Assembly (NCBI GenBank): GCA_963580285.1
Contig: CAUZLF010000761.1
Span: 1,766-65,765, forward strand
From: Lucinisca nassula
Taxonomy: Eukaryota; Mollusca; Bivalvia; Lucinida; Lucinidae
Length of the DNA stretch: 64,000 bases
Direction of reading: 5' to 3'
The notes under the pieces were generated by a model, which searched no databases, had not been told where the DNA came from, and saw nothing but the letters and a program-made list of their open reading frames with translations. The translations under genes and the position numbers were made by a program. Of the stretch, positions 9,801 to 20,329 are shown in pieces. Every line of letters starts with the position of its first letter. Position 1 is the stretch's first letter.

Positions 9801-12800
9801 TGTTAAGCCTAATTTGTTGATTAGAATACCTTTTGATTTAGTGTTTTACTATCTACCATTTTGGATAGATCATAGTGTATAAATGAAAGGAAAATATCAG
9901 AAATTCATGATATTTTAATAGTTTCTAAGCTAGATCAGCTCAATATGTATTCATTTTGATTTGTATAATCTCATTTTTATTACGTAAGTGTTTCGAATTG
10001 CCCTTTTGTAAGGTTCTTGGATGATTTCAATAAAATAGTAAATTTCGCAGAAACGACTTACATCCATTAAAGGTGTAAACCTACAGTGTTACCGGTTTCG
10101 GATTTTCATGAAATTTGGCATAGCTAAAGAAGATACATATGGCAAGTTTTCCTAGCAAAATGAAATCTTGACAAAGACTAGAACATATTTATCTTAGGGA
10201 ATGAATTTTGATATTTTTTTTAAATTTTAATTAAAAAATGAGATTTTTGATCATTATTTTATCAGAAAATGAAAACTTTAATTAATTCAAAAGGTTTTTT
10301 AATATCAAAGGAATGCCTATGGAGTCCTGCATTCAATCCAGTACACAGATCTTGAAACTAAATAAAACATAAGATTTAAGATGCACTTATTTAGAGACAG
10401 ACACCAGCTAATGGAGGGAGTCAGTTAGAGTGGCCTCCTGAGTCCTATTTTGATTTATATAATTTATTAAATACATTTTTATAGGTTGTATATGCTGAGT
10501 TATTAATATACAAAGTTTAAAGAAAAAACATGCATGGGCACAAATGAAAGACCCCCTTTGAACAATCTTGGCATATTCCCTACATAAGCCTATGCAAAAC
10601 CAAATGGCCCCTGGGCTATATAAGTCTATGTAAAGCCAAAGGGCCCCGGGGTGGGGGCATTTGTGCCCACGGGCTATTATTTGAACAATCTTGGTAGAGG
10701 TCCACTAGATGAGGATCCATACCAAATATCAAAGACCTGGGCCTTGCAGTTTCAGAGAAGAAGATTTTTAAAGATTTCCCTTTATAAGTCTATGGAAAAC
10801 CAAAGGGTCTCGGGATGGCGACATTTTTTGGCCCCGGGGCTATAATTTGCACAATCTTGATAGAGGTCCACTAGAAGAAAGTTCATACCAAATATCAAAG
10901 ACCTAGGCCTTGTGGTTTCGCAGAAGATTTTTTAAGATTTTCCCAAAATAAGTTCCCAATATAAGTCTATGTAAAACCAAAGGAACCCAGAGCGGGGGCA
11001 TTTTTGGTTTCAGGGCTATAATTTAAACAACCTTGGTAGACGTCCATTGGAGAAGCTTCATACCAAATATCAAAGTCCTGGGCCTTGCGGTTTCAGAGAA
11101 GAAGATTTTTAAAGATTATCCCTATATAAGCCCATGTAAAACCAAAGGGCCCCGGGCGGGGGCATTTTTGGCCCCAGCACTATAATTTGAATAATCTTGG
11201 TAGGGGTCCTTCAGATGAAGCTCCAAACCAAATATCAAAGACCTAGGCCTTGTGGTTTCAGAGAAGAAGATTTTTAAAGATTTTCCCTATATAAGTCTAT
11301 GTAAAACCAAAGGGCCCCCGGGCGGGGGCATTTTTTGCCCCAGCACTATAATTTGAACAATCTTGGTAGGGGTCCACTAGATGAAGCTTCAAACCAAATA
11401 TCAAAGTCATGGGCCTGTGGTTTCAGAGAAGAAGATTTTTAAAGATTTTCCCTATATAAGCTCATGTAAAACCAAAGGGCCCCGGGGGCGGGGGCATTTT
11501 TGCCCCAGTACTATAATTTGAACAATCTTGGTAGGGGTCCACTAGATGAAGCTTCATACCAAATATCGAAGACCTGGGCCTTGTGGTTTCAGAGAAGAAG
11601 ATTTTTTAAGCTTTCTGTGAAAAAAATCTATTTTTGGCTCCTGTGACCTAGATGTGCAACAGACCGGAACCATTTGAACAACTTTGAAAGGGGTCCACCT
11701 AAGGATCATTCCTGTGAAGTTTGGTCAAAATCCGATTAGTGGTTTAGGAGGAGATGTCGTTTGAAGAAATTGTTTACGCACGGATGACAGACAAAAAGTG
11801 ATCCTAATATAAAACACAAGAGGGCCCTGGATCGCTCACCTGATCCATAGAGTAACAAGTGGGCCCTGGAGAGGGCCATTATTGACTCCAGTGTTATAAT
11901 GTGCATAATGTTGAGGGAGGTCTAAAAAGGTGAAGCTTCATACCAAATATCAACAAAGGCTATAATTTGAACAATCTTGGCAAAGGTCCACTAGATGAAG
12001 CAACACACCAAATATCAAAGACCTGGGCCTTGCGGTTTCAGAGAAGAAGATTTTTTTTAAAGATATTCCCTACATAAGCCTACGTAAGTCGAGGCGGGGG
12101 CATTTTTGGCCTCAGGGCTATAATTTGAACAATCTTGGTAGACATCCACTAGATGAAGCTTCACACCAAATATCAAAGATCTGAGCCTTGTGGTTTCAGA
12201 GAAAAAGATTTTTAAAGATTTTCCCTGTATAAGCCAGTGTAATACCAAAGGCCCCCGGGGCGGGGCATTTTTGGCCCTAGGGCTATAATTTGAACAATCT
12301 TGGTAGAGGTCCACTAGGTGAAGCTTCACACCAAATATCAAAGACCTGGGCCTTGTGGTTTTAGAGGAGAAGATTTTTAAAGATTTTCCCAATATAAGCC
12401 TATGTAAACCGAAAGGCCACAGGGCGGGGGCATTTCTGGCCCAAGAGCCATAATTTTGAACAATCTTGGTAGAGGTCCAATAGATGAAGCTTCATACCAA
12501 ATATCGAAGACCTGGGCCTTTCGGTTTCAGAGAAGAAGATTTTTAAAGATTTTCCCTGTATAAGCCTATGTAAAACCAAAGGCCCCACGGGAGGGGGCAT
12601 TTTTGCCCCCTAGGGCTATAATTTGAACAATCTTGGTGGAGGTCCACTAGGTGAAGCTTCACACCAAATATCAAAGACCTGGGCCTTGTGGTTTCAGAGA
12701 AGATTTTTAAAGATTTTCCCTATATAAGCCTATGTAAATCCAAAGGCCCCCGGGGCAGGGGCATTTCTGGCCCATTTTTGCCCCCTAGGGCTATAATTTG

Positions 12801-14289
12801 AACAATCTTGGTAGAGGTCCACTAGGTGAAGATTCACACTAAATATCAAAGACCTGGGCCTTGTGGTTTCAGAGAAGAAGATTTTTAAAGATTTTCCCTA
12901 TATAAGCCTATGTAAATCCAAAGGCCCCCGGGGCAGGGGCATTTCTGGCCCAAGGGCCATAATTTGAACAATCTTGGTAGAGGTCCACTAGATGAAGCTT
13001 CACACCAAATATAGAAGACCTGGGCCTTTCGGTTTCAGAGAAGAAGATTTTTAAAGATTTTCCCTGTATAAGCCTATGTAAAACCAAAGGCCCCCGGGGC
13101 GGGGGTATTTTTGGCCCCAGGGCTATAATTTTAACAATCTTGGTAGAAGTCCACTAAGTGAAGCTTCACACCAAATATCAAAGACCTGGGCCTTGTGGTT
13201 TCAGAGAAGAAGATTTTTAAAGATTTTCCCTATATAAGCCTATGTAAACCCAAAGGCCCCCGGGGCGGGGGCATTTCTGGCCCAAGGGCCATAATTTGAA
13301 CAATCTTGGTAGAGGTCCACTAGATGAAGCTTCATACCAAATATCAAAGACCTGGGCCTTGCGGTTTCAGAGAAGAAGATTTTTTAAAGTTTTCATTTTA
13401 AAAATCTATTTTTAGCTCCTGTGACCTAGATGTGCAATGGACCGGAACCATTTGAACAACTTTGAAAGGGGACCACCTAAGGATCATTCCTGTGAAGTTT
13501 GGTTAAAATCCAATCAGTGGTTTAGGAGGAGATGTCATTTGAAGAAAAAGTTTACGCACACACGCACGCACACACGCACGACGGACAAAAAGTGATCCCA
13601 AAAGCTCACCTTGTCACTACGTGACAGGTGAGCTAAAAAAAGGGTTGTCGTGAACAGCAGGATAAGAGTTAACAGAGATGAGAAGTACACATTTTCTGGT
13701 TTTGCACAAATTTGTGGCAACAAATTACAAACATGTTACTATTTTCAATGTTATTTCCATTGTTTACACATATTACAGTAAATTACTACCAAATACATGT
13801 TCATATACATGTATTTGAGTATTGCTTTGAATATTTGAGAATGCGGCGTCTGATCAGGCTGTTTGCTAAAAATTCAGTCATTTTTCAAATCAATTTTGAA
13901 GAAAACACAACCTGACACCCCTAAACTTTGAAATGGACTCCTGCTATATATAAAGAGGAAGATTCCATTTAGTACAAAAAGGGTTAATTTTGCTTCGAAA
14001 CCCAATATACTGAAAATGAAAACATATAACACATACCTGAATAAATAAAGTCCAGTAAAGCTCGAAAAGTCATTGGTGTTACTCCACCTATTGTTATCAC
14101 ACTTTTATCATGCTCTGACATCTCAGTGGCAAACATGGCATGAAAATACACACTGCCTGCCATTAGAACAATCTTGTGAGCGCTGAACACCTCATTTTCG
14201 ACTTGCAACTTGACATCACAGAATAAGGAATCATGTCGGAGCTGACACAGAGCCTTGAAGAAGCTTTCATAATAACCTTCGGTATTCAT
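6727..14289 (-). CDS. BTB/POZ-domain (kelch-like) protein, 5' part of gene, two coding exons
   Basis: Exon 14037-14289 begins with ATG (MNTEGYYESFF...). Exon 6727-6855 joins it through a 7.2-kb intron with a canonical donor (CAG|GTATGT) and acceptor (ACATAG|GT). The join gives an uninterrupted 127-residue BTB fold: DSLFCDVKLQV near residue 20, FSAHKIVLMAGSVYF near 35, FIYSGRVDI across the junction, and LLTAADML near 105. It then reaches the linker before a BACK domain and stops at a donor (GTTG|GTAAGA). BTB proteins of this layout are usually Kelch-type Cullin-3 substrate adaptors; BACK and Kelch repeats must lie beyond position 1, so that class is inferred. A CTTTCAG acceptor 7 bp before the ATG points to an upstream 5'-UTR exon. 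I cannot name the paralogue. Confidence 0.85.
6907..7092 (-). repeat. 186-bp MITE with CAGTAAAACCTGT-type ends
   Basis: Left end ACAGTAAAACCTGTCT. The right end reads, on the other strand, TACAATCAAACCTGTACTAAG. Internal repeats of CTTGCTTAAGACAGG. A second copy in the opposite orientation lies at 18789-18974. It lies inside the BTB intron, close to the exon 2 acceptor. Confidence 0.7.
7170..7262. repeat. Family P palindrome core
   Basis: GCAAACAGTGTAGGCCCTG then ATCAGACTGCTCCTGAAAGG then its complement to CTGCACTGTTTGC. The two arms are nearly perfect complements (about 35 bp each). Confidence 0.75.
7425..7540. repeat. Family P-related element, truncated by next insertion
   Basis: TTAACCCTTCTCTTGCTGAG to CAGATCCTGATCAGATGGC. 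It matches the right half of the element at 26545-26725 and is cut at 7541, where a tandem-array element begins. Confidence 0.5.
7541..7700 (+). mobile_element. 5' fragment of pearl/HINE-like element
   Basis: Starts ACAAGAGGGCCATGATGGCC, then TGGATCGCTCACCTGATCC. The same start occurs at 11815 and 27631. Only about 160 bp remain; no array and no terminal hairpin follow. Confidence 0.65.
7701..10500. other. Intron sequence of the BTB gene, no internal feature recognised
   Basis: AT-rich single-copy-looking DNA between repeats. ORFs are at most about 82 codons, with no conserved motif. Several A-runs (9205-9225, 9330-9350). I see no splice-flanked exon in frame with the BTB gene. Confidence 0.5.
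10540..11812 (+). repeat. Tandem array of about 165-bp units, truncated element
   Basis: About eight units. Each contains CCAAAGGGCCCCGGGCGGGGGC, TATAATTTGAACAATCTTGG, GGTCCACTAGATGAAGC, CAAATATCAAAGACCTGGGC and TTTCAGAGAAGAAGATTTTT. It ends with GTTTACGCACGGATGACAGAC and AAAAAGTGATCC but has no closing hairpin; the next element starts immediately. The short minus-strand ORFs in these units are repeat translations, not genes. Confidence 0.8.
11815..13640 (+). mobile_element. Complete pearl/HINE-like element with 165-bp tandem array
   Basis: Starts ACAAGAGGGCCCTGG then ATCGCTCACCTGATCC and runs through about ten array units. It ends with ACGCACACACGCACGCAC (13553-13585), AAAAAGTGATCCC and a hairpin at 13603-13634 whose outer stem is AGCTCACC/GGTGAGCT, followed by an A-run. 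The 5' CTCACCTG is complementary to the hairpin's 3' arm CAGGTGAG, the arrangement of sub-terminal inverted repeats described for Helentron-derived non-autonomous elements. No transposase. It sits inside the BTB intron in antisense orientation to the gene. Confidence 0.7.
13640..14036. repeat. Family P-related remnants at the intron 5' end
   Basis: 13650-13680 has GAACAGCAGGATAAGAGTTAAC and 13843-13985 has ATGCGGCGTCTGATCAGG, AAAACACAACCTGACACCCC and TATATATAAAG, matching the family P copy at 39570-39750. These end just before the BTB exon 1 donor at 14035-14036. Confidence 0.5.
14037..14289 (-). CDS. BTB gene coding exon 1
   Basis: 253 bp: 84 codons plus one base. ATG context CCAGTATGAATACC. 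Encodes the N-terminal two thirds of the BTB domain, with the hallmark D-x(3)-CDV, AHK-x-VL and F-x-AMF patterns. The donor GTATGT is strong. In-frame read-through into the intron would hit unrelated sequence, supporting the splice. Confidence 0.88.
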
Positions 14290-14642
14290 ACTGGCCCTGA
14301 AAGAGTTATGACAAACATGGTCAAGGGATTACTATGAGCCTTGTCATGAGAAAACATGGTCTTGCACACCAGACAAGGAAATCCATGATTTTACCCTGGG
14401 ATAGAAATTTATGTTCTGACCCTGGTGTTCCGACCCAAATCGAATATAATCACGTGTTTGATAAATGCACTGGTTGATTACGACATCGTATGTGCCGTCG
14501 TTAAGGTTGACATCACAGCATGTTACGTGACATCACTAAACTTTCCTCAGTCTCACCACAATATGGCGGACGTCGGTAACCGAAGTGACTGCAGCATTAA
14601 AAATCCGCGCTAAGCAATGGAAGACAAGAAAAAGAATCCAAT

Positions 14643-14767
14643 ATGGGTGTGAGGGGTGAATAGAAAAATCCGTCCCTCGGGATCACTGTCCGGCATCACT
14701 CGGCAAGCCTTGTGATGCCGGACAGTGACCCTTGGGGCGGATTTTTCCATCCACCCCTCACACCCAT
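14643..14767. repeat. 125-bp foldback (hairpin) element
   Basis: ATGGGTGTGAGGGGTG at 14643 is the complement of CACCCCTCACACCCAT ending at 14767. The arms, of about 55 bp, also pair through AAAAATCCG/CGGATTTTT and CACTGTCCGGCATCAC/GTGATGCCGGACAGTG, with a loop at about 14700-14710. It lies upstream of the BTB ATG; its role, if any, is unknown. Confidence 0.85.
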
Positions 14768-14869
14768 TATGGCCCATATAATATTCTTATATTGTGGAGG
14801 TGTGTGGCCACTTAAGACACAAACCAGACTGTTCAGCTATTATTTACCTATAAAATGCACCAATCACAC

Positions 14870-15335
14870 CAATTGTCGTCTCCTTTGCTTGACCCCAAGA
14901 TCCGGAACGGTCATAAGAGCTGATGCTGCTACTAAAAACTTGAGACCACTATCTATTATCATATCAAGTATAAACTAAATCCATCTAAAAGTAAAGAAGT
15001 AAAAAACTCCTAAAAACTTTAACATCAAAATTTTCTAAGTCTGTGACCTTGACCTCAAGGTCATGGTAAATGTGCTGATGTCACTGATAAAAACTTGAAA
15101 GCAATATCTATCACCATACCAAGTCTCAAGTAAATTCATCTTAGGCAACCAAGTAATGATCTTAACTCTTCAGTGCAAAAACTAACATAAAAGTTCTTAT
15201 TCTGTGACCTTGACCCCAAGGTTATGTTCATGTATGATAATGATGCTGATAAAACTTTTGACTACTATCTATCACCAAACCAAGTATGAACTAAATCTAT
15301 CGTTAGGTAAAGAAGAAATGAGCTAATGGTTTTAT
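14870..15335. repeat. About 150-bp tandem repeat, 3 units
   Basis: Units contain GTGACCTTGACCTCAAGGTC, GATGCTGCTGAT-like text, AACTTGAAAGCAATATCTATC and CAAGTATAAACTAAATCC. A short relative of the GACCTTGACC arrays at 20330-22420, without recognisable element ends. Confidence 0.6.
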
Positions 15336-15435
15336 GGCCCTTTCAAGATTATTTCACTTTGTCAAGCCTACCATATATCTGAGGTGGCTGACAACTGGAG
15401 TACCCTGAAAAGCGAAGTTTTGCAAGTTTGCTGAC

Positions 15436-16195
15436 AGTGAGGGAGTTCGATCATCTACCAGACCATGGTAGCGGAAGTCAAATTGTGCAAGCTCTACCCA
15501 TGATTTCCATGTTTTTTTCACCGGTGTGATCGAACGACGTCTGGTAGATGTTTGGTTGACTGGTACACAGACCCTCTATTTCTTAAATAGAAGCAGTCTA
15601 GACAAACAAGGGGTGCACACTAATGTTTGGAAATTGTCAGGTAAATGGGGGTTTGTGGTGCGTTATCCCTTATTTCTCCACTTCGGGTGGTCAAAAATTG
15701 ATAAAATTAGTATCAAATAAAATTTTAAGCTCCATTCTAAAAGATATAAAAATAAATAAATAACAATTTAGGAGTCAATTTTTTAAGTTAATTTGTCCGG
15801 GAAATTCTCAGACAAATCAACTTCAGAAATGGACCCTTAAACTGTTAAGAATGAAAAATATTGTTTAATAATATTTTAGAATGGAGCTTATTTGATACTA
15901 ATTTTATAAATTTCTGACCACCCGAAGTGGAGATATTAGGGATAACGCACCACTACCCCCCATTTACCGGACAATTTCCGGACATTTTCGGGACAATTCC
16001 CGGACATTATTGTTCGCACCTTTCGCTGCCATCTTTGTTACGTATGGTGTGATGTATCTGCCAGAGTAACCCGTCTTTAGTCTGGTTCAACCAGAGTGAC
16101 ATCACACTTTCCCGCCATGCTACCAGACCGCTACCAGACTGAGTTTGATCCCACTTTGGTTAACCACTGGTTAACCACGGTACGTGATCGAACTA
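15436..16195. mobile_element. Long inverted-repeat (foldback-like) element, about 760 bp
   Basis: Ends AGTTCGATCA and TGATCGAACT. The inner arms match best: 15624-15745 (GGTAAATGGGGG, GTGCGTTATCCC, CCACTTCGGGTGGTCA) against the complement of 15877-15990. The outer parts diverge but repeat CTGGTAG and CTACCAGAC words. No ORF with a transposase signature. Target-site duplication not evident. Confidence 0.6.
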
Positions 16196-16224
16196 CTTCA
16201 GTATATCACTAAAGGTTGTCCAAA

Positions 16225-16400
16225 AAATTTTATCATTTGGTGTACACACCTATGTGCTATTAGAGCATCATTCGTAATTTTCCTAGTGAGTACCCACAAT
16301 CTATATTTTTCAAACAAAAACAAGGAAACTTACGTAAACCCCTATAAACACCCTTTTTTTCTATATAGACACAGACTTGTTAACATGTGTTATCCAACTG
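16225..16400. repeat. Partial M1 MITE
   Basis: Shows TGAGTACCCACAATCTATAT, a TAAACCCCTATAAACACCC block and TTGTTAACATG. Only one hairpin arm is present. Confidence 0.5.
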
Positions 16401-16405
16401 GATAA

Positions 16406-17833
16406 ACATGAAAAGGCAATCGGTCGATTTTTAATTTAATTTCTCCCTGAGGAAGGTAGTCAGATATTTCTGTTTTGACCTGTTTTCTAGTGTCGAATGA
16501 AGGCATTTTCAGCTACCCCGACGATGCGAAACTAATCAAACATGCCAAATAACATGTAAGTCAAACCACTTTCATGTTGAAATACATAAGTTGCAAAATG
16601 TCCGCAGAATTTGCTCCAAGAGCATTAATATTTGTGTCGATTATGACTTACGAGGACCCATTACCCCTTACGGGAGCATTACTTCTTACGGGGACAGAAA
16701 AAGCCAACTAATGGTTGTCTGATTGAAATGCGTTTCTTCATTCAATAATTCACACAAACGGTTCATCAAAGCCCTGAAGACATTGCAGTTGCTCGGTACG
16801 ACTGATAATTCGCCCCCGCCCATAGGGGCTTGAAGAAATATATGGGCTGCATGATGCTCCCATGCAGAGCTGAATCCGGCCCGCACACCAGTACCGGTAA
16901 ACCGCTTAAAGGATCTAAGCCTGTCCAGGAACAGAGGTGCGAGGCGGGACGGCCCATGCTAATAAACCCTATTGGTTTCATTGGGCGACAGGGCTTGAGA
17001 TGTCATTTCATCTCAATGTCTGGTAAAAGTCCCACAAAATTGGAAGCAACGTCTCCAAAATGACCTTTACAGTGTTGACGGGGACGTTAAACCTCAAATC
17101 AAACAAACAAACAAAAAAACGACTGATAATACTGTTAACTTTATTCAGAACGATAACTTAAAATCGAAATTCGTGCCCTCGTATGAATTGCTGGTACGTA
17201 TCCAAATTCATGTACTCGAACGAATTGCTGAAAACCTGATATTGCTATATTTTCAAGGCATTTATCTGATATGCTCGTACAGTATTAGATACGCATTTTA
17301 CTATACGCACCCCGGCGATCGGGGCTTGGAGTGCTTCTGCGCAGAGCTGAAACCGACCGAACTTGAGTACTGGTAAACCGTTTAGGTCTAAGCCTGCCCA
17401 GGAAAACTGTTGCGAGTGGGAACGCGCCTTAAACGTTCTAACTTATCAGTGTAACATCAACAAAGCTGCTCCGATTAAGTTTGTACATCAGTAGTTACTA
17501 AAATAAACTTACCGACATGATCCAACATTATAGTATTGGGACTGACACCGTAAGGGGTAATGCTTCCGTAAGGGGTAATGAGACCTTGTCAGTCATAATC
17601 GACACAAAAATTAAAGCTCCTTGAAAAAATTCTGCGGTAATTTCGCAAATAATGTATTTCAATATGAAAGTGGTTTGAATTACGTGTTATTTGGCATGTT
17701 GGATTAGTTTCGCATCGTCCGTGTTGCTGAAAATGCCTTCATTCGGCACTAGAAAACAGGTCAAAACAGAAATATCTGACTACCTTCCTCAGGGAGAAAT
17801 TAAATTAAAAATCGACCGATTGCCTTTTCATGT
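16406..17833. mobile_element. 1.43-kb DNA transposon with about 290-bp terminal inverted repeats, non-autonomous
   Basis: Left TIR 16406-16697 (ACATGAAAAGGCAATCGGTC...) and right TIR 17541-17833 are about 90% complementary by eye, including CTCCCTGAGGAAGGTAGTC, GGTCAAAACAG/CTGTTTTGACC and repeats of CATTACCCCTTACGG at the inner ends. The interior has no transposase; instead it holds family S insertions (16805-17118; fragment 17311-17405). A flanking target-site duplication is not obvious. The superfamily is unknown. Confidence 0.75.
16805..17118 (-). repeat. Family S copy nested inside the TIR element
   Basis: Minus-strand, nearly complete copy, from CCCATAGGGGCTTGAAG to the AAACAAACAAACAAAAA terminus. 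Nested, so younger than its host element. A second 95-bp fragment (GATCGGGGCTTGG to CTAAGCCTGCCCAGG) is at 17311-17405. Confidence 0.75.
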
Positions 17834-17964
17834 CCACACCCATCTTTTCTGATGCAAAAATGAAAGTTGTTGAGAATAGCATTGCCTGATTTCTCAAAAT
17901 ATGTTTACAACAAGAGGCCCAAGAGGGCCTGTCGCTCCACCGGTTAACTTCAGACAATTGTCAT

Positions 17965-18195
17965 ATTTATTACATTAACCAATTGTATACTAGTGAACTC
18001 TTCTATTGCTATATGTTGGACCAGTCCATTTGTCATATAAGGGGTGTCAGGCCTATTTTTTTCTATTTTTGATGGAAAATTCTGTTAGCAAATAGTGCAG
18101 GCCCTGATCAGACATGGTGTTCTGTGGGGTCTGATCTGGGCCAGCACTGTTTGCCAAGGTACCCATTTAGGGTTTTCCCGCATGCAATGGGTAAA
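17965..18195. repeat. Family P copy within the composite element
   Basis: Closely matches 3541-3770 (CCAATTGTATAC, TTGCTATATGTTGGAC, TCTGTTAGCAAATAGTG, the GCCCTGATCAGAC palindrome). Confidence 0.6.
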
Positions 18196-18249
18196 AAAGA
18201 AACAAGTGATCCACCCAAGGAATGTCCATTCTATATTTTTTTGGACCCC

Positions 18250-18780
18250 AGAGCTATGGTTGGCAGGATTTATGTGAGTGACCATTTGGCATTGCTCCGT
18301 TCTAAATATCTAAAGCTCTGGGCCTTATGGTTTCAGAGAAGAAGACTTTTTTTAAGTTTTTCCTATTGTAAGTCTATGGGAACTAATATGCCTCTGGGGG
18401 TGACCAATTTTTTACCCCTGGGGCATTGTTGGCAGGATTTATTAGAGTGACCACTTGACATTGCTGCATACTTAATATCTAAGCTCTGGGCACTGATGGT
18501 TTCAGAGAAGATTTTTGTCAGTTTTTCCCAGTATAAGTCTATGGGAGCTTATGGGCCTCAGGGTGTGGCCAATTTGGATCCCAGGGGCATAGTTGGCAGG
18601 ATTTATGCAGTTGAATACTTCAAGTTGCTACATACTAAGCTCTTGGCCTTATGGTTTCAGAGGAGAAAAGTTTCAAGATTTTGTCATTATTAGTCTATGG
18701 GAGCTACTAAGCACCGGGGCGTTGCCAATTTGGACTCAAGAGTCATAGTTCGCAGGACTTAGTAGGTGACCACATAACTT
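18250..18780 (+). repeat. About 160-bp tandem array, 3-4 units
   Basis: Units share ATAGTTGGCAGGATTTAT, GACCACTTGACATTGCT, ATCTAAGCTCTGGGC, TGGTTTCAGAGAAGA and AGTCTATGGGAGCTA. Confidence 0.7.
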
Positions 18781-18788
18781 TGCTACAT

Positions 18789-18974
18789 ACTACAGTTCAA
18801 CCTGTATTAAGCAAGTGCCTAAGGGATAGTCAAAATATGCTTGCTTAAGACAGGTTCTTGCTTAATACAGGTGAAATTTAACACATCTGCCTTTCTTGGG
18901 AACTGAATGCCTGCTTGCTTAAGACAGGTTGCTTGCTTAATAGAGGTGGCCACTAAGACAGGTTTTACTGTAAA
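18789..18974 (+). repeat. 186-bp MITE, second copy
   Basis: Reverse-orientation sibling of 6907-7092: starts CAGTTCAACCTGTATTAAGC and ends GACAGGTTTTACTGTA. Inserted within the array. Confidence 0.7.
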
Positions 18975-19762
18975 TGTCTTAGCTTTAGGCTTTATGGTTT
19001 CAGAGAAGAAGTTTTTCCGTTTATTGGTCTATGGAAGCTAATGAGCCAAAGGTGGTGGCCATGGCGGCCATGTTTTTTGTCTGATCAAAATTTCTTCAAT
19101 GAATCTGACAATGGTAGAAACAAGGAACATTCATGAAAATTAAGAACGAAATCCATTTAGCGGTTTTGGAGGAGAAGATTGAAAAAAAAAAAAAGATCCC
19201 TTTATGAGTCTATGGAAGCTAATTAGCCAATGGGCGTGTCCATGGTGGCCATGTTTTTTGTCTGATCAAAATTGCTTCAAGGAATCTGACAGAGGTCCAC
19301 CCAAGGAACATTCATGCAAAGTAAGAATGAAATCCATTAAGTTGAGCGGTTTTGGAGGAGAAGGTTTTTAAAACTTTTCCCCATATAAGTCTTTGAAAGC
19401 TAATGAGCCAAGGGGCATGGCCATGGCAGTCATGTGGGGCATGGCCATGGTGGCCATGTTTTTTGTCTGATCCGAATTTCTTCAAGGAATCTGACAGAGG
19501 TCCACCCAAGGAACATTCATGCAAAATAAGAATAAAACCCATTGAGCGGTTTTGGAGGAGAAGATTTTTAAATATTTTTTTTGGTTTTGATGCCATTTTG
19601 TTCTGCATGTAACAAAATTCTTTGAAGGAATTCAGAAGAGGACTACGTGAGAAACATTCCTGTGAAGTTTGGTTATAATCGACCAAGTAGTTAAGGAGGA
19701 AATGTTTAAAGAAAAAAGTTAACGCACGGATGCACAACCGCACAGACGCACAACAGACACAG
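18975..19762 (+). repeat. About 180-bp tandem array with GGCCATGGCGGCCATG blocks
   Basis: Units carry GTCTATGGAAGCTAATGAGC, CCATGGTGGCCATGTTTTTT, AAATTTCTTCAAGGAATCTG and GAGGTCCACCCAAGGAACAT. It closes with GCACGGATGCACAACCGCAC. Apparent ORFs on both strands are array translations. Confidence 0.65.
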
Positions 19763-19763
19763 G

Positions 19764-20092
19764 GCCATAACATATAACATAAACAGTTGTTTCGGCAAGA
19801 CGCTTTGTCAATATCAAAGTGTCTTACGATACTGATCATGTGCCTGCGTTACTTGATCGATAAAATTGGAATTATTCAAAAGGTAATTAGTGCGAGCCAT
19901 CGGTGGAATTTTACATAGAAAATGCACTCTAGGGACCAGGCTTAGAGTTCGAGGGTTCGAGCCATCATGGTTCGAGCCAAGGGTGGCATGTTTAGTTAAA
20001 ATGAATAGGGATTTTGCCGGGACTGAAAAGTCAGTTCGACCCAAACGTGATGTTCGAGCCTACCAAGTTCGACCCATCGAAGTTCGACTGTA
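19764..20092. mobile_element. Insertion rich in GTTCGA words
   Basis: Interrupts the array between ACAGGGCCATAACAT and AAATAGTGAAAATAAGCCCC (the uninterrupted form is seen at 22595-22620). Its right part repeats GTTCGAGCC or GTTCGACCC about nine times (19946-20088). No ORF of note. Class unknown. Confidence 0.5.
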
Positions 20093-20329
20093 TGTTAAAT
20101 AGTGAAAATAAGCCCCGCCCATGGCGGCCATGATTTTTGTCGGATCAAAATTTCTTCAAGGAATCTAAAAGAGGTCCACCCAAGGAATATTCATGCAAAA
20201 TAAAAACAAGGCATCGCATGCGATACGAATCCCCTCGCACTAGACAACTTCGTGTGTGGAAAACACTGAAATGGCAAAAGTCCAACTTGCTTGAGATATT
20301 ATCATATGCAACATTTGTGTAAAGTTGGT

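Noticed and set aside
10540..13410. CRISPR-like regular repeat array
   Set aside because: Monomers of about 165 bp are similar along their whole length with no unique spacers; this is eukaryotic satellite-type DNA in a mobile element.
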